Shown: one piece after another, positions 44,366 to 52,494 of the stretch | Layout of the letters: each line of letters starts with the position of its first letter | Numbering within the stretch: position 1 is the stretch's first letter | DNA from: Oscillospiraceae bacterium | Lineage (GTDB): Bacteria; Bacillota_A; Clostridia; Oscillospirales; Oscillospiraceae | Assembly (NCBI GenBank): GCA_902786615.1 | Contig: CADADE010000012.1 | Span: 1-64,000, forward strand | DNA length: 64,000 bases | Reading direction: 5' to 3' | The notes under the pieces: model-generated | The model's database searches: none | What the model was told of the DNA's origin: nothing | Seen by the model: only the letters and a program-made list of their open reading frames with translations | Program-made: the position numbers and the translations under genes

Positions 44366-45496
44366 ATGATCTGCTTCAACGTCCCGCCCTGCACGGGCAA
44401 CGAGATAAAATATATTGCCGAGGCCGTGGCTTCCCACAAAATCTGCGGCGACGGGCAGTTTACCAAAAAATGCAGCGAGTGGCTGGAAGAGCGCTTCCAT
44501 GCCCACAAGGTGCTGCTGACCACCTCCGGCACCACCGCCCTGGATATGGCGAGCCTCCTGTGTGAGCTTCAGCCCGGGGACGAGGTGATCCTTCCGAGCT
44601 TCACCTTCTCCTCCTCCGCCACCGCCTTTGTCAACTACGGGGCAAGGCTCGCCTTCGTGGACGTGCGCCCCGACACCATGAATATCGACGAGACGAAGAT
44701 CGAGGCTGCGATCACCGACAAAACAAAGGCCATCCTCGTCATGCACTACGCGGGCGTGGCCTGCGAGATGGACACGATTATGGACATTGCCCGGCGGCAC
44801 GGCCTTCTGGTCGTGGAGGACGCGGCCCAGGGCGTCATGAGCACTTACAAGGGCAGGGCCCTCGGCACCATCGGGGACTTCGGCTGCTACTCCTTCCATG
44901 AGACGAAAAACTACTCCATGGGCGAGGGCGGCGCGGTGCTCATCAACAACCCCGCCTATGTGGAGCGGGCCGAGATCCTGCGCGAAAAGGGCACCAACCG
45001 CACGCGCTTCTTCCGCGGTCAGGTGGACAAGTACACCTGGGTCGATATCGGCGACAGCTTCCTGCCCTCTGAACTGAACGCCGCCTATCTCTGGGCGCAG
45101 CTTGAAATGGCGGACGCAATCAACAACGATCGCCTCGCAAGCTGGAACGCCTATCGCACTGCGTTTGACGATCTGGAGGCAAAGGGACTTGTCGAGCTGC
45201 CGGTCATTCCGGAGGGCTGCGTCCACAACGCCCACATGTTCTATCTCAAGTGCCGCGACCTCACCGAGCGCACGGCCCTGATCCGATTCCTGCGGGAGCG
45301 GGACATCCTCGCGGTGTTCCACTATGTGCCGCTGCACTCGGCCCCGGCGGGACTGCGCTTCGGCCGCTTCGCGGGCGAGGACCGCTATACCACGGCGGAG
45401 TCCGACAGGCTGGTGCGCCTGCCGCTCTACTACGGCCTGACGGAAGAGGACCGGGAGAAGGTCATCGCCGCCGTGCGGGACTTTTACGGAGCGTAA
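44366..45496 (+). CDS. rffA: dTDP-4-amino-4,6-dideoxygalactose transaminase
   Basis: RffA/WecE converts dTDP-4-keto-6-deoxyglucose to dTDP-4-amino-4,6-dideoxygalactose (Fuc4N) with glutamate as amino donor and PLP as cofactor. The 376-residue product follows the Escherichia coli protein closely: GDGQFTKKCSEWLEERF, DVRPDTMNIDETKIEAAITD, VVEDAAQGVMSTYKGRALGT, the PLP Lys in CYSFHETKNYSM, and EKGTNRTRFFRGQVDKYTW. AAAGGAG precedes ATG 44366. It is the first gene of a five-gene operon; dTDP-glucose synthesis genes are not in the window. Confidence 0.93.
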   Translation: MICFNVPPCTGNEIKYIAEAVASHKICGDGQFTKKCSEWLEERFHAHKVLLTTSGTTALDMASLLCELQPGDEVILPSFTFSSSATAFVNYGARLAFVDVRPDTMNIDETKIEAAITDKTKAILVMHYAGVACEMDTIMDIARRHGLLVVEDAAQGVMSTYKGRALGTIGDFGCYSFHETKNYSMGEGGAVLINNPAYVERAEILREKGTNRTRFFRGQVDKYTWVDIGDSFLPSELNAAYLWAQLEMADAINNDRLASWNAYRTAFDDLEAKGLVELPVIPEGCVHNAHMFYLKCRDLTERTALIRFLRERDILAVFHYVPLHSAPAGLRFGRFAGEDRYTTAESDRLVRLPLYYGLTEEDREKVIAAVRDFYGA

Positions 45497-45498
45497 CG

Positions 45499-46047
45499 AT
45501 GCTGCATCTGAAAACAACGGAGCTGCCGGTCATCAACGGGGAAAAGCTCAGCCTGCGCCCCATCACGGACGCGGATACGGCGGACATCGTCCGCTGGCGA
45601 AATGATCCCGAGGTCTGGAAATACTTCCTCTTCCGGGACCCGTTTACCCCCGAAATGCACCGGGCGTGGCTCAAAAACAGGGTAGAGACCGGCAAGGTCA
45701 TCCAGTATATCATCGTGGAGCGGGAAAGCGGCCAAAGCGTCGGCAGCGTCTATTTCCGCGACGTGGATGAGAAAAACGAGTCCGCCGAGTACGGCATCTT
45801 TATCGGCGAACCCTGGGCCAGAGGCTGCGGCATCGGCACCGAGACGGCGCGGCTCTTCACGGCCTTCGGGCTGGACGTGCTGCGCCTGCACCGCATCTCC
45901 CTCAAGGTGCTGGGGGGCAACGCCGTCGCGCAGCGCAGCTATGAAAAGGCGGGCTTTCGCAGAGAGGGCGTCTTCCGTGATTACGTGAAGCTCGACGGAA
46001 AATTTACCGACGTGGTCTTCATGGCGAGGCTGGCAGAGGAGGAATAA
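45499..46047 (+). CDS. GNAT acetyltransferase, probable amino-sugar N-acetyltransferase
   Basis: A 182-residue RimJ/PseH-type GNAT protein. The acetyl-CoA site is seen in EPWARGCGIGTETARLF (about residues 110-126), followed by RISLKVLGGNAVAQRSYEKAGF. It starts two bases after rffA. In enterobacteria RffA is paired with the acetyltransferase RffC, which makes dTDP-Fuc4NAc; this gene is placed to play that part, although it is not an obvious RffC orthologue. Confidence 0.78.
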   Translation: MLHLKTTELPVINGEKLSLRPITDADTADIVRWRNDPEVWKYFLFRDPFTPEMHRAWLKNRVETGKVIQYIIVERESGQSVGSVYFRDVDEKNESAEYGIFIGEPWARGCGIGTETARLFTAFGLDVLRLHRISLKVLGGNAVAQRSYEKAGFRREGVFRDYVKLDGKFTDVVFMARLAEEE

Positions 46048-46050
46048 AGC

Positions 46051-46983
46051 ATGCGCCTGGTATCCTTTGTGATTCCCTGTTACCGCTCGGCCCATACCAT
46101 CGGCGGCGTGGTGGAGGAGCTCAAAACCGCCATGGCGAAGCTCCCGGAGTACGCTTCGGAGTATGTCCTGGTCAACGACTGCTCCCCCGACAATACCTTT
46201 GCGGTGCTGCGGGAGCTTGCGGAGAAAAACGACAACATCACCGCGGTGGACCTCGCCAAGAACTTCGGCCAGCACGCGGCCATCATGGCGGGACTCAAAC
46301 ACACGGCGGGGGAGATCGTGGTCTGCCTCGACGACGACGGGCAGACCCCCGGCAGCGAGGTGGACAAGCTCCTCAAAAAGCTGGACGAGGGCTACGATGT
46401 GGTCTACGCCGAATACGCCCATAAGCAGCACGCGGCCTGGCGCAATGTCGGCACCGTGCTCAATAACCGCATGACCGAAATCATGCTCGGCAAACCCAGG
46501 GAGCTCACCATCACAAGCTACTTTGCCATGCGCCGCTTCGTGGTGGAGGAGATGCTGGTCTATAAAAACTGCTACCCCTATGTCGAGGGGCTGATCCTGC
46601 GCGCCACCCGGCGCATCGGCACCGTGCCGGTCACCCACCGGGCGCGCGAGGAGGGCGAGAGCGGCTATAACTTCGTCAAGCTCTTCTCCCTCTGGATGAA
46701 CGGCTTCACCTCCTTCTCGGTCAAACCCCTGCGCATTGCGACCTGGTGCGGCGGCGTCGCCGCCCTGCTGGGCTTCCTCTATTTTATCGTCATCATTGTC
46801 AAACACTTTGTGGACAGCTCCATCCCCGAGGGCTGGGCTTCCACCATGGCGCTGATGCTGCTGCTGGGCGGCATCATTCTGCTGGTGCTCGGCATGATCG
46901 GCGAATATATCGGGCGCATCTACATGTGCATCAACGCCTCGCCCCAGTATGTGGAGCGGCAGGTCATCCGAAAGCGGGGCTGA
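46051..46983 (+). CDS. ArnC/GtrB-like polyprenyl-phosphate glycosyltransferase 1
   Basis: A 310-residue GT2 enzyme: GT-A domain with VSFVIPCYRSA, VNDCSPDNTFAV, the KNFGQHAAIMAG block and the DDDGQTPGSEVD acidic motif (about residues 92-103), then two C-terminal membrane helices (about 230-255 and 265-290) ending GEYIGRIYMC. This is the layout of ArnC/GtrB/DPM1-type enzymes that transfer a sugar from a nucleotide donor to undecaprenyl phosphate on the cytoplasmic face. It is closely similar, without gaps, to the second GT2 at 48159-49100. It starts three bases after the GNAT gene. Confidence 0.85.
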   Translation: MRLVSFVIPCYRSAHTIGGVVEELKTAMAKLPEYASEYVLVNDCSPDNTFAVLRELAEKNDNITAVDLAKNFGQHAAIMAGLKHTAGEIVVCLDDDGQTPGSEVDKLLKKLDEGYDVVYAEYAHKQHAAWRNVGTVLNNRMTEIMLGKPRELTITSYFAMRRFVVEEMLVYKNCYPYVEGLILRATRRIGTVPVTHRAREEGESGYNFVKLFSLWMNGFTSFSVKPLRIATWCGGVAALLGFLYFIVIIVKHFVDSSIPEGWASTMALMLLLGGIILLVLGMIGEYIGRIYMCINASPQYVERQVIRKRG

Positions 46984-46992
46984 GGAGCGGCT

Positions 46993-48153
46993 ATGAAACC
47001 ATCTATCATCATCATCGGCGCCAACGATTTTCAAAATCAGCTCATCCTGGAGGCGAAGGCCCTGGGCTATACCACCCATGTCTTTGCCTGGCAGTGCGGC
47101 GACGTGGGCGAAAAAACGGCGGATTACTTCTATCCCGTGAGCATCGTGGAGAAGGAGCGCATCCTGGACATTGCCCGCGCCATCCGGCCTGCGGGCGTGT
47201 GCTCCATCGCCTCCGACCTCGCCGCCATCACGGTCAATTTTGTGGCTGAGGGGCTGGGGCTCACGGGAAACGGCATGGTCAGCGCCATGGACGCCACCAA
47301 CAAGCACCGCATGCGCCTGGCCTTTGAGCGGGCGGGCCTCCCCTCGTGCAAAAGCGTTCTCGTGGAGCCGGACACGGATCTCGCGGCTCTGCCGCTAAGA
47401 TATCCGCTGATCGTCAAGCCCACCGACCGCTCCGGCAGCCGGGGCATCTATAAGGTCAGCAGACCCGAAGAGCTGCCCGCGGCCGTCGCCCTTGCGCGCG
47501 AGCCCTCCTTTGAAAAAAAGGTGCTGGCGGAGGAATTTGCCGAGGGGCGGGAGTACAGCGTGGAATACCTCTCCTGGCAGGGAGAACACCACTTCCTCGC
47601 GGTGACGGAAAAGTTCACCACCGGCGCGCCTCTCTTTGTGGAGACAGGCCATCTCCAGCCGCCGGAGCACATGGACGCCGGAACCCTGGCGAAGATCCGG
47701 GCCCTGGTTCCCAGGGTGCTGGACAGCCTGGGTGTCCGGTACGGCGCGTCGCACACCGAGCTGAAGATCGACGACAAGGGCGAGATTCGCCTCATTGAAT
47801 GCGGGGCCCGCATGGGCGGGGACTGCATCGGCTCGGATCTGGTAAAGCTCTCCACGGGCGTAGACTTTGTGCGCGCCGTGATTGAGACGGCCTGCGGCGT
47901 CGAGCCGCGGCTCGAGGCGGCGGGGGAAAAGCGCGTCGCGGCGGTCCGCTTCCTCTTTAACGCGGCGGATCTGGACGCCCTGGAGCGCATCCGGAGAGAG
48001 AACCCGGAGGCCCTTTACCGGGTGAGCGAGATCCTGCCCATCGACGGGCGCGAGATCCGCGACAGCTCCACCCGCTACGGCTACTACATCCTCACGGCGG
48101 ATTCCCCGCTAAAGATGAAGGCGCTGCTGCAAAAAGCCGCGCTAATGGAGTGA
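46993..48153 (+). CDS. ATP-grasp ligase of unknown substrate
   Basis: A 386-residue ATP-grasp enzyme of the carbamoyl-phosphate synthase/PurK-like kind: an N-terminal Rossmann-like pre-ATP-grasp part (IIIIGANDFQNQLILEAKALG), the ATP-binding KPTDRSGSRGIYKVS segment (about residues 139-153), the VLAEEFAEGREYSVEYL segment and the metal-binding IECGARMGGDCIGSDL (about 271-286). Such enzymes join a carboxylate to an amine via an acyl phosphate. Between two sugar-lipid transferases it could acylate the amino sugar or a related amine with an amino acid; this is inference. Confidence 0.8.
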   Translation: MKPSIIIIGANDFQNQLILEAKALGYTTHVFAWQCGDVGEKTADYFYPVSIVEKERILDIARAIRPAGVCSIASDLAAITVNFVAEGLGLTGNGMVSAMDATNKHRMRLAFERAGLPSCKSVLVEPDTDLAALPLRYPLIVKPTDRSGSRGIYKVSRPEELPAAVALAREPSFEKKVLAEEFAEGREYSVEYLSWQGEHHFLAVTEKFTTGAPLFVETGHLQPPEHMDAGTLAKIRALVPRVLDSLGVRYGASHTELKIDDKGEIRLIECGARMGGDCIGSDLVKLSTGVDFVRAVIETACGVEPRLEAAGEKRVAAVRFLFNAADLDALERIRRENPEALYRVSEILPIDGREIRDSSTRYGYYILTADSPLKMKALLQKAALME

Positions 48154-48158
48154 CTTTT

Positions 48159-49100
48159 ATGAAGCTTGTATCCTTTGTAATCCCCTGCTACCGCTCGGCG
48201 AAGACCGTCGGGGCGGTCACGGCGGAGATCGGCGGAGCCATGGCAAAGCTCAGCCAGTATGAGTATGAGATCGTGCTGGTCAACGACTGCTCCCCGGACG
48301 ATACCTTTGCCGTGATCCGCGAGCTTGCGGCGAAGGACCGGCACATCGCGGCGGTCGACCTCGCCAAGAACTTCGGCCAGCACGCGGCGCTCATGTGCGG
48401 CATGCGCAGGGCGAGGGGGGACTATATCGTCTGTCTCGACGATGACGGGCAGACCCCCGCCGACGAGGTGGGCAAGCTCCTCGAAAAGCTGGAGGAGGGC
48501 TATGACGTGGTCTATGCCTCCTATGCCGACAAGCAGGAGTCGGGCTTCCGCCAATTCGGGAGCTTCGTTAACCGCCGCATGACCGAGATCATGCTGGGCA
48601 AGCCGAAGGAGCTGGAGCTCACCAGCTACTTTGCCGCCCGACGCTTTATCGTGGACGAGATGCTGCGCTATGAGCACTGCTATCCCTATGTGATGGGGCT
48701 GGTGCTGCGCTCCACCAAGCGCATCTGCAATGTGCCGGTGTCCCACCGGGCGCGGGAGCAGGGCCGCTCCGGCTACACGTTCTCAAAGCTGCTCGGCCTG
48801 TGGATGAACGGTTTTACCTCCTTCTCGGTCAAACCCCTGCGCATTGCCACCTATTCCGGGGCGTTTCTCGCCCTCGTCGGCTTTCTCTACGCCCTTGTGG
48901 TGCTGGTCCGCCGCTTCACGGTGAACCTCGCCCCCGTGGGCTGGACGACGACCACCATCCTGATCCTTATCATCGGGGGGCTGAATCTGCTGCTGCTCGG
49001 CCTCGTGGGCGAATATGTGGGCCGGGTCTTCATGTGCGTCAACGTCACGCCCCAGTATGTCGAGCGGGAATATATCCCCGCGGAAGAACAACAAAAATGA
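48159..49100 (+). CDS. ArnC/GtrB-like polyprenyl-phosphate glycosyltransferase 2
   Basis: A 313-residue paralogue of the GT2 at 46051-46983 with the same motifs (VSFVIPCYRSA, KNFGQHAALMCG, DDDGQTPADEVG, C-terminal GEYVGRVFMC) and two C-terminal membrane helices. Some DNA stretches are identical, for example TCGCCAAGAACTTCGGCCAG. GGAG precedes ATG 48159, five bases after the ATP-grasp gene. Two near-equal copies suggest two donor sugars, two acceptors, or a recent duplication. Confidence 0.85.
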   Translation: MKLVSFVIPCYRSAKTVGAVTAEIGGAMAKLSQYEYEIVLVNDCSPDDTFAVIRELAAKDRHIAAVDLAKNFGQHAALMCGMRRARGDYIVCLDDDGQTPADEVGKLLEKLEEGYDVVYASYADKQESGFRQFGSFVNRRMTEIMLGKPKELELTSYFAARRFIVDEMLRYEHCYPYVMGLVLRSTKRICNVPVSHRAREQGRSGYTFSKLLGLWMNGFTSFSVKPLRIATYSGAFLALVGFLYALVVLVRRFTVNLAPVGWTTTTILILIIGGLNLLLLGLVGEYVGRVFMCVNVTPQYVEREYIPAEEQQK

Positions 49101-49127
49101 TCGGCCTTACAGCCGATCATTTTTGTT
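49090..49127. terminator. Shared bidirectional terminator spanning two stop codons
   Basis: A 16-bp stem (49090-49105 with 49112-49127, loop CTTACA; GATCGGC paired with GCCGATC at its head) ends in AAAAA/TTTTT. The stop codons of the GT2 gene (49098-49100) and the converging acyltransferase gene (49117-49119) both lie inside it. Confidence 0.85.
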
Positions 49128-50076
49128 GCGCGGAGAGCCTTTCCCAGAGGCGGGACACGCCGCACAGGAGCGCCGTAAAAAGCGCCGTGAGCGGGAGAAA
49201 CAGCAACGGCGGCTTTTCCAGCGCGAGGAAGTGGGCGAGGTAGATTTCAAAGGTAACGCCGCCGAGCGCGCCGAGCGCCCGGTTCACCGCGCGCCCCGTC
49301 CGCAGACGTGAAAGCCATCCCGACACGACGGCGACGAGCACGCAGAGTCCCGGCGCCATCAGCAGCATGGGATACCAGGCGAGCCCGCAGTCCCACATCT
49401 GCGCGGGGAAAAAGCGCGGACTCACCCGGACCAGCGCCGCGCCCACCGGGACGAGAGCCAAAAGCAGCGCAAGCTCCGCTTTTGTGAGACTCTCCCGCCG
49501 TTTGCTTTCGGCGGCAAAGAGCATGCCGACAAAGAAAACGGGCAGGCGCGTTACCATGATGATGAGCTGGGTGTCTCCCCAAAAGGCGACGGAGAAGAGC
49601 AGCAGCGCAAGCACCGCGGCGACGGCCTTCGCGCGGCGGCCGCAGCTCTCGGCCAGCGGGGCGAGCCACGGCGTAAGCGCATAGCTCAGCCACATGCCGG
49701 AGACATACCAGTTAAAGGCGGGCGCGAGCGCGAGAAAGCCCTGCACGCCGAAGAGATTGGCCAGCGCCGCCGGGAGCGTGATCCCTCCGCCCGCAGCCTG
49801 CAGAACGATCCAGACCAGAATGAAGGGCAGGTACGCCGGCAGGATACGCTCAGCCCGCCGCCGCAGAAAGGAGACGGGGTCGCGCTCGCGCAGGTAGGAG
49901 AAGAAGCAGCCGACGCCGGAGGCGAAGAAAAAGATATCCACGCCCACATAGCAGAACCCGGCCGCCTGCTTGAGCAGACCCTCCGGCAGCGCGCCCTTGT
50001 TGTGGTAGAGCAGGATCAGCAGGATGGCGAGGGCCATGCTGCTTTTCCGATATTGAAAGAGACTCCGAAAACGCAA
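49117..50076 (-). CDS. Membrane acyltransferase family 3 protein
   Basis: A 319-residue membrane protein with about eight to ten hydrophobic helices of the OafA/YrhL/WecH acyltransferase-3 family, which O-acetylates or otherwise acylates surface sugars. The N-terminus has ILLILLYHNKG (the family His), GVDIFFFASGVGCFFSYL, FLRRRAERILPAYLPF and, in the middle, WYVSGMWLSYAL; near the end is TFEIYLAHFLAL. It converges on the glycosyltransferase operon, so it may modify the same surface polymer. Confidence 0.8.
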   Translation of the reverse strand: MRFRSLFQYRKSSMALAILLILLYHNKGALPEGLLKQAAGFCYVGVDIFFFASGVGCFFSYLRERDPVSFLRRRAERILPAYLPFILVWIVLQAAGGGITLPAALANLFGVQGFLALAPAFNWYVSGMWLSYALTPWLAPLAESCGRRAKAVAAVLALLLFSVAFWGDTQLIIMVTRLPVFFVGMLFAAESKRRESLTKAELALLLALVPVGAALVRVSPRFFPAQMWDCGLAWYPMLLMAPGLCVLVAVVSGWLSRLRTGRAVNRALGALGGVTFEIYLAHFLALEKPPLLFLPLTALFTALLCGVSRLWERLSAQQK

Positions 50077-50088
50077 GCGCTCACATCC

Positions 50089-50280
50089 TTATTGGTTCTT
50101 TCGCGCGTACCAAAACATCCAGATCACAATGACCACGACGCCGAGGATCACCGCAACGGCGATCACGGCGTTGAGGGCGCTGTTCATCAGGGCATAGGCT
50201 CCGGCGATCGCGCGGATCACCAGGATACCCCCCAGCACTGCCGCCGCGATAATGATCCAAAAGAGGGGCGATTTCGTCAT
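50089..50280 (-). CDS. Small two-helix membrane protein
   Basis: A 63-residue product with two hydrophobic helices (about residues 7-30 and 38-58) joined by a short polar loop and ending in KNQ. I do not recognise a family. It is encoded between rluD and the acyltransferase gene on the same strand, with AAGGAGG upstream, so it is probably translated. Confidence 0.6.
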   Translation of the reverse strand: MTKSPLFWIIIAAAVLGGILVIRAIAGAYALMNSALNAVIAVAVILGVVVIVIWMFWYARKNQ

Positions 50281-50311
50281 AAAAAGACCTCCTTGAGTTC
50301 AGTTTGGAGTT

Positions 50312-51229
50312 TTATATAGCGCTCATTTTTTGCAGCACGCTGACAAAGTAGTCCGGCAGCGGGGCCTCAAACTGCAGGCGCTCGCCCGTGCGGGGATGGG
50401 TGAGGTGCAGGTACTGCGCGTGCAGGCACTGACCCTCCAGCCCTCTGTCCGGGCACTTTGCGCCGTAAAGCCCATCCCCAAGCAGGGGGTGGCCTATACT
50501 CGCCATATGCACCCGGATCTGGTGGGTACGCCCGGTCTCCAGACGGCAGCGCAGCAGGGTATAGCCGCGATAGCGCTCCAGAACCCCCCAGTGGGTGACG
50601 GCGTTTTTGCCGTTTTTCACGTCCACGGCCATGCGCTTGCGGTCCACCGGGTGCCGCCCGACGGGACGGTCCACCGTGCCGGAATCCGTGCGGAAGCTGC
50701 CGCAGGCGAGGGCAGCGTACTCCCGGAAGAGACTGTGGTCACTCAGCTGTGCGGAGAGTCCCTGGTGGGCAAAGTCGTTCTTCGCCGCCACCAGCAAACC
50801 CGAGGTGTCCTTGTCGATGCGGTGCACGATGCCGGGCCGCCGTGCCCCGCCGATGCCGGAGAGGCTGTCCCCGCAGTGCCAAAGCAGGGCGTTGACCAGG
50901 GTCCCGTCCGGGTGCCCCGGCGCGGGGTGCACCACCATGCCGCGCGCCTTGTTTACGACAATGAGATCCGCATCCTCGTACACCACGTCAAGCGGCAGCT
51001 CCTGCGCCTCGATGGGCAGTTCCGCCGTCTCGGGAAAGCTGAAGAGCAGGAGATCCCCCGCCGCGGCGCGGGCGTTTTTTTTGACCGCCCTGCCGTTCAC
51101 AGTGACGGCCCCGGCCTCCATGCAGCGCTGGATCAGGCTGCGCGACAGGGCCGGAAAGGCGCGCGCGAGGAGAGCGTCGATCCGTTCTCCGCTCTCCTCG
51201 GCTGAAATCTGTATCCGTTCTTCGTCCAT
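50312..51229 (-). CDS. rluD: RluA-family 23S rRNA/tRNA pseudouridine synthase
   Basis: A 305-residue pseudouridine synthase of the RluA/RluD branch. An N-terminal S4 RNA-binding domain (RIDALLARAFPALSRSLIQR, VTVNGRAVKKNARA) is followed by the catalytic domain with the active-site Asp in HRIDKDTSGLLV (about residues 136-147) and the CRLETGRTHQIRVHM block. The ATG overlaps the lspA stop by one base (TAATG), so it is translationally coupled. Its exact target is not decidable from sequence. Confidence 0.88.
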   Translation of the reverse strand: MDEERIQISAEESGERIDALLARAFPALSRSLIQRCMEAGAVTVNGRAVKKNARAAAGDLLLFSFPETAELPIEAQELPLDVVYEDADLIVVNKARGMVVHPAPGHPDGTLVNALLWHCGDSLSGIGGARRPGIVHRIDKDTSGLLVAAKNDFAHQGLSAQLSDHSLFREYAALACGSFRTDSGTVDRPVGRHPVDRKRMAVDVKNGKNAVTHWGVLERYRGYTLLRCRLETGRTHQIRVHMASIGHPLLGDGLYGAKCPDRGLEGQCLHAQYLHLTHPRTGERLQFEAPLPDYFVSVLQKMSAI

Positions 51230-52308
51230 TACTTAAACTCGGCGAGGATATCGTCCAGGTTGTAGTCCTCGCTCGCGGCGGGCGCGGGCTTCGGCGCGGG
51301 AGCCGGGGCGGGCTTCGGCGCTTCGGCAGGCTTGGGCGCTTCGGCAGGCTTCGGCGCGGGCTGCGCGGCGGCGGGCCTGGAGCTCACGGTCTTCGGCGCA
51401 TCCATGAGACGGCCGGCGTAGGACGTGGCCTCGCTTTCCTCGGCGCGCACATTGGCCTGCTCCCAGGCGGCAAAGGGATCGCCGCCCTTGGCGGCCTTCG
51501 GCTTCTGCTGCGCGGCCTGGAGACTGGCAAAGGCGTCGGGCTTGGGCGCGGCTTCCGCTTCCTTCTTCGCGGCGGCTGCCTTCTTCTCCATGGCGGCGCG
51601 CTGCTGAGCCTTGTACTGCTCATACTCCTGCTCGTACTTTTCCTGGCGGGACTTGCGGGCGGAGCGGACGCTCCCCTTGCCGACAGGCTCCTCGACAGCG
51701 GCGAGTGCGGGCGCGGCAGGCGCGGCGTCCCCGTTCTTCGCGGCCTCAGCCTCGGCCTTTGCGGCCTCCTTCGCGGCCTTGCGCTCCTTGCGGGAGAGCT
51801 TTTTCTTCTTCGACTCCTCTTCCTCGTCGTCCTGCTCGTAGAGCACATCGTTCAGATCGCTCTCGGGCTTCTCAAAGAACATGGACAGGGCAAAGAAGAT
51901 GGCGCCGAGCGTGATGAACACGTCGGCCACGTTGAAAATGGCAAAGTTAAAGAGCTCCACCTTGAACATGTCCTGCACGTAGCCGTAGATGACGCGGTCG
52001 ATCATGTTGCCGAGACCGCCCGCCGCGACCAGCACCAGGCACCAGCGGGAGAATTTGCCGCGGATGAAATTGGTGGCCAGGGCGATGATCACAAGGATCA
52101 CAAAAATGCCGGTGGCAACGATGAAATAGATGCGCGCGCCCTGCCCGCTGAGAAAGCTGAAGGCAGCGCCGTCGTTATGGACGTTCACGAGGCTGAGCAC
52201 CCCGGGGATGAAGCGCACCACGTCCGTGCCGAAGAGGGTGTCGGAGACCCAGAATTTTACGGCCTGATCCAGGATAATGACCAGGAGGCCGACGATTGAA
52301 TACAGCAT
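51229..52308 (-). CDS. lspA: Signal peptidase II with a ~200-residue C-terminal extension
   Basis: LspA cleaves the signal peptides of prolipoproteins in the membrane. The first ~155 residues form the usual four-helix enzyme with NVHNDGAAFSFLSG and the two catalytic Asp in GNMIDRVIYGYVQDMF and FNVADVFITLG. The other ~200 residues are not part of known LspA: an acidic stretch (DDEEEESKKKKLSRKERK), Ala/Lys-rich coiled-coil-like sequence, a Pro/Ala/Lys linker and a conserved-looking end, DYNLDDILAEFK. AGGAG precedes ATG 52308; the frame is open further upstream through a family A repeat, which is not used. It lies upstream of rluD as in other Gram-positives. Confidence 0.9.
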   Translation of the reverse strand: MLYSIVGLLVIILDQAVKFWVSDTLFGTDVVRFIPGVLSLVNVHNDGAAFSFLSGQGARIYFIVATGIFVILVIIALATNFIRGKFSRWCLVLVAAGGLGNMIDRVIYGYVQDMFKVELFNFAIFNVADVFITLGAIFFALSMFFEKPESDLNDVLYEQDDEEEESKKKKLSRKERKAAKEAAKAEAEAAKNGDAAPAAPALAAVEEPVGKGSVRSARKSRQEKYEQEYEQYKAQQRAAMEKKAAAAKKEAEAAPKPDAFASLQAAQQKPKAAKGGDPFAAWEQANVRAEESEATSYAGRLMDAPKTVSSRPAAAQPAPKPAEAPKPAEAPKPAPAPAPKPAPAASEDYNLDDILAEFK

Positions 52309-52343
52309 GGTAACTCCTATCTGCCGGAAAAAACCGGCCTGCG

Positions 52344-52490
52344 AAATGGGGGATAACCTCCCTTTCGAAAAGGGAGGTGCCCCAGTTCGCAAACTGGGGC
52401 GGAGGGATCGAGGCTTATGATCCTTGCAAGGCGGATTCGATCCCCCAGTCACTTCGTGACAGCCCCCTTTTTCGAAAGGGGGCTTAGCGC
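52344..52490. repeat. Family A repeat, copy 5
   Basis: It runs from AACCTCCCTTTCGAAAAGGGAGG through CCCCAGTTCGCAAACTGGGG, GGAGGGATCGAGG, CGATCCCCCAGTCACTTCG and ends with CCCCCTTTTTCGAAAGGGGG. The element folds back at both ends. It lies between ileS and lspA. Confidence 0.75.
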
Positions 52491-52494
52491 TCAT

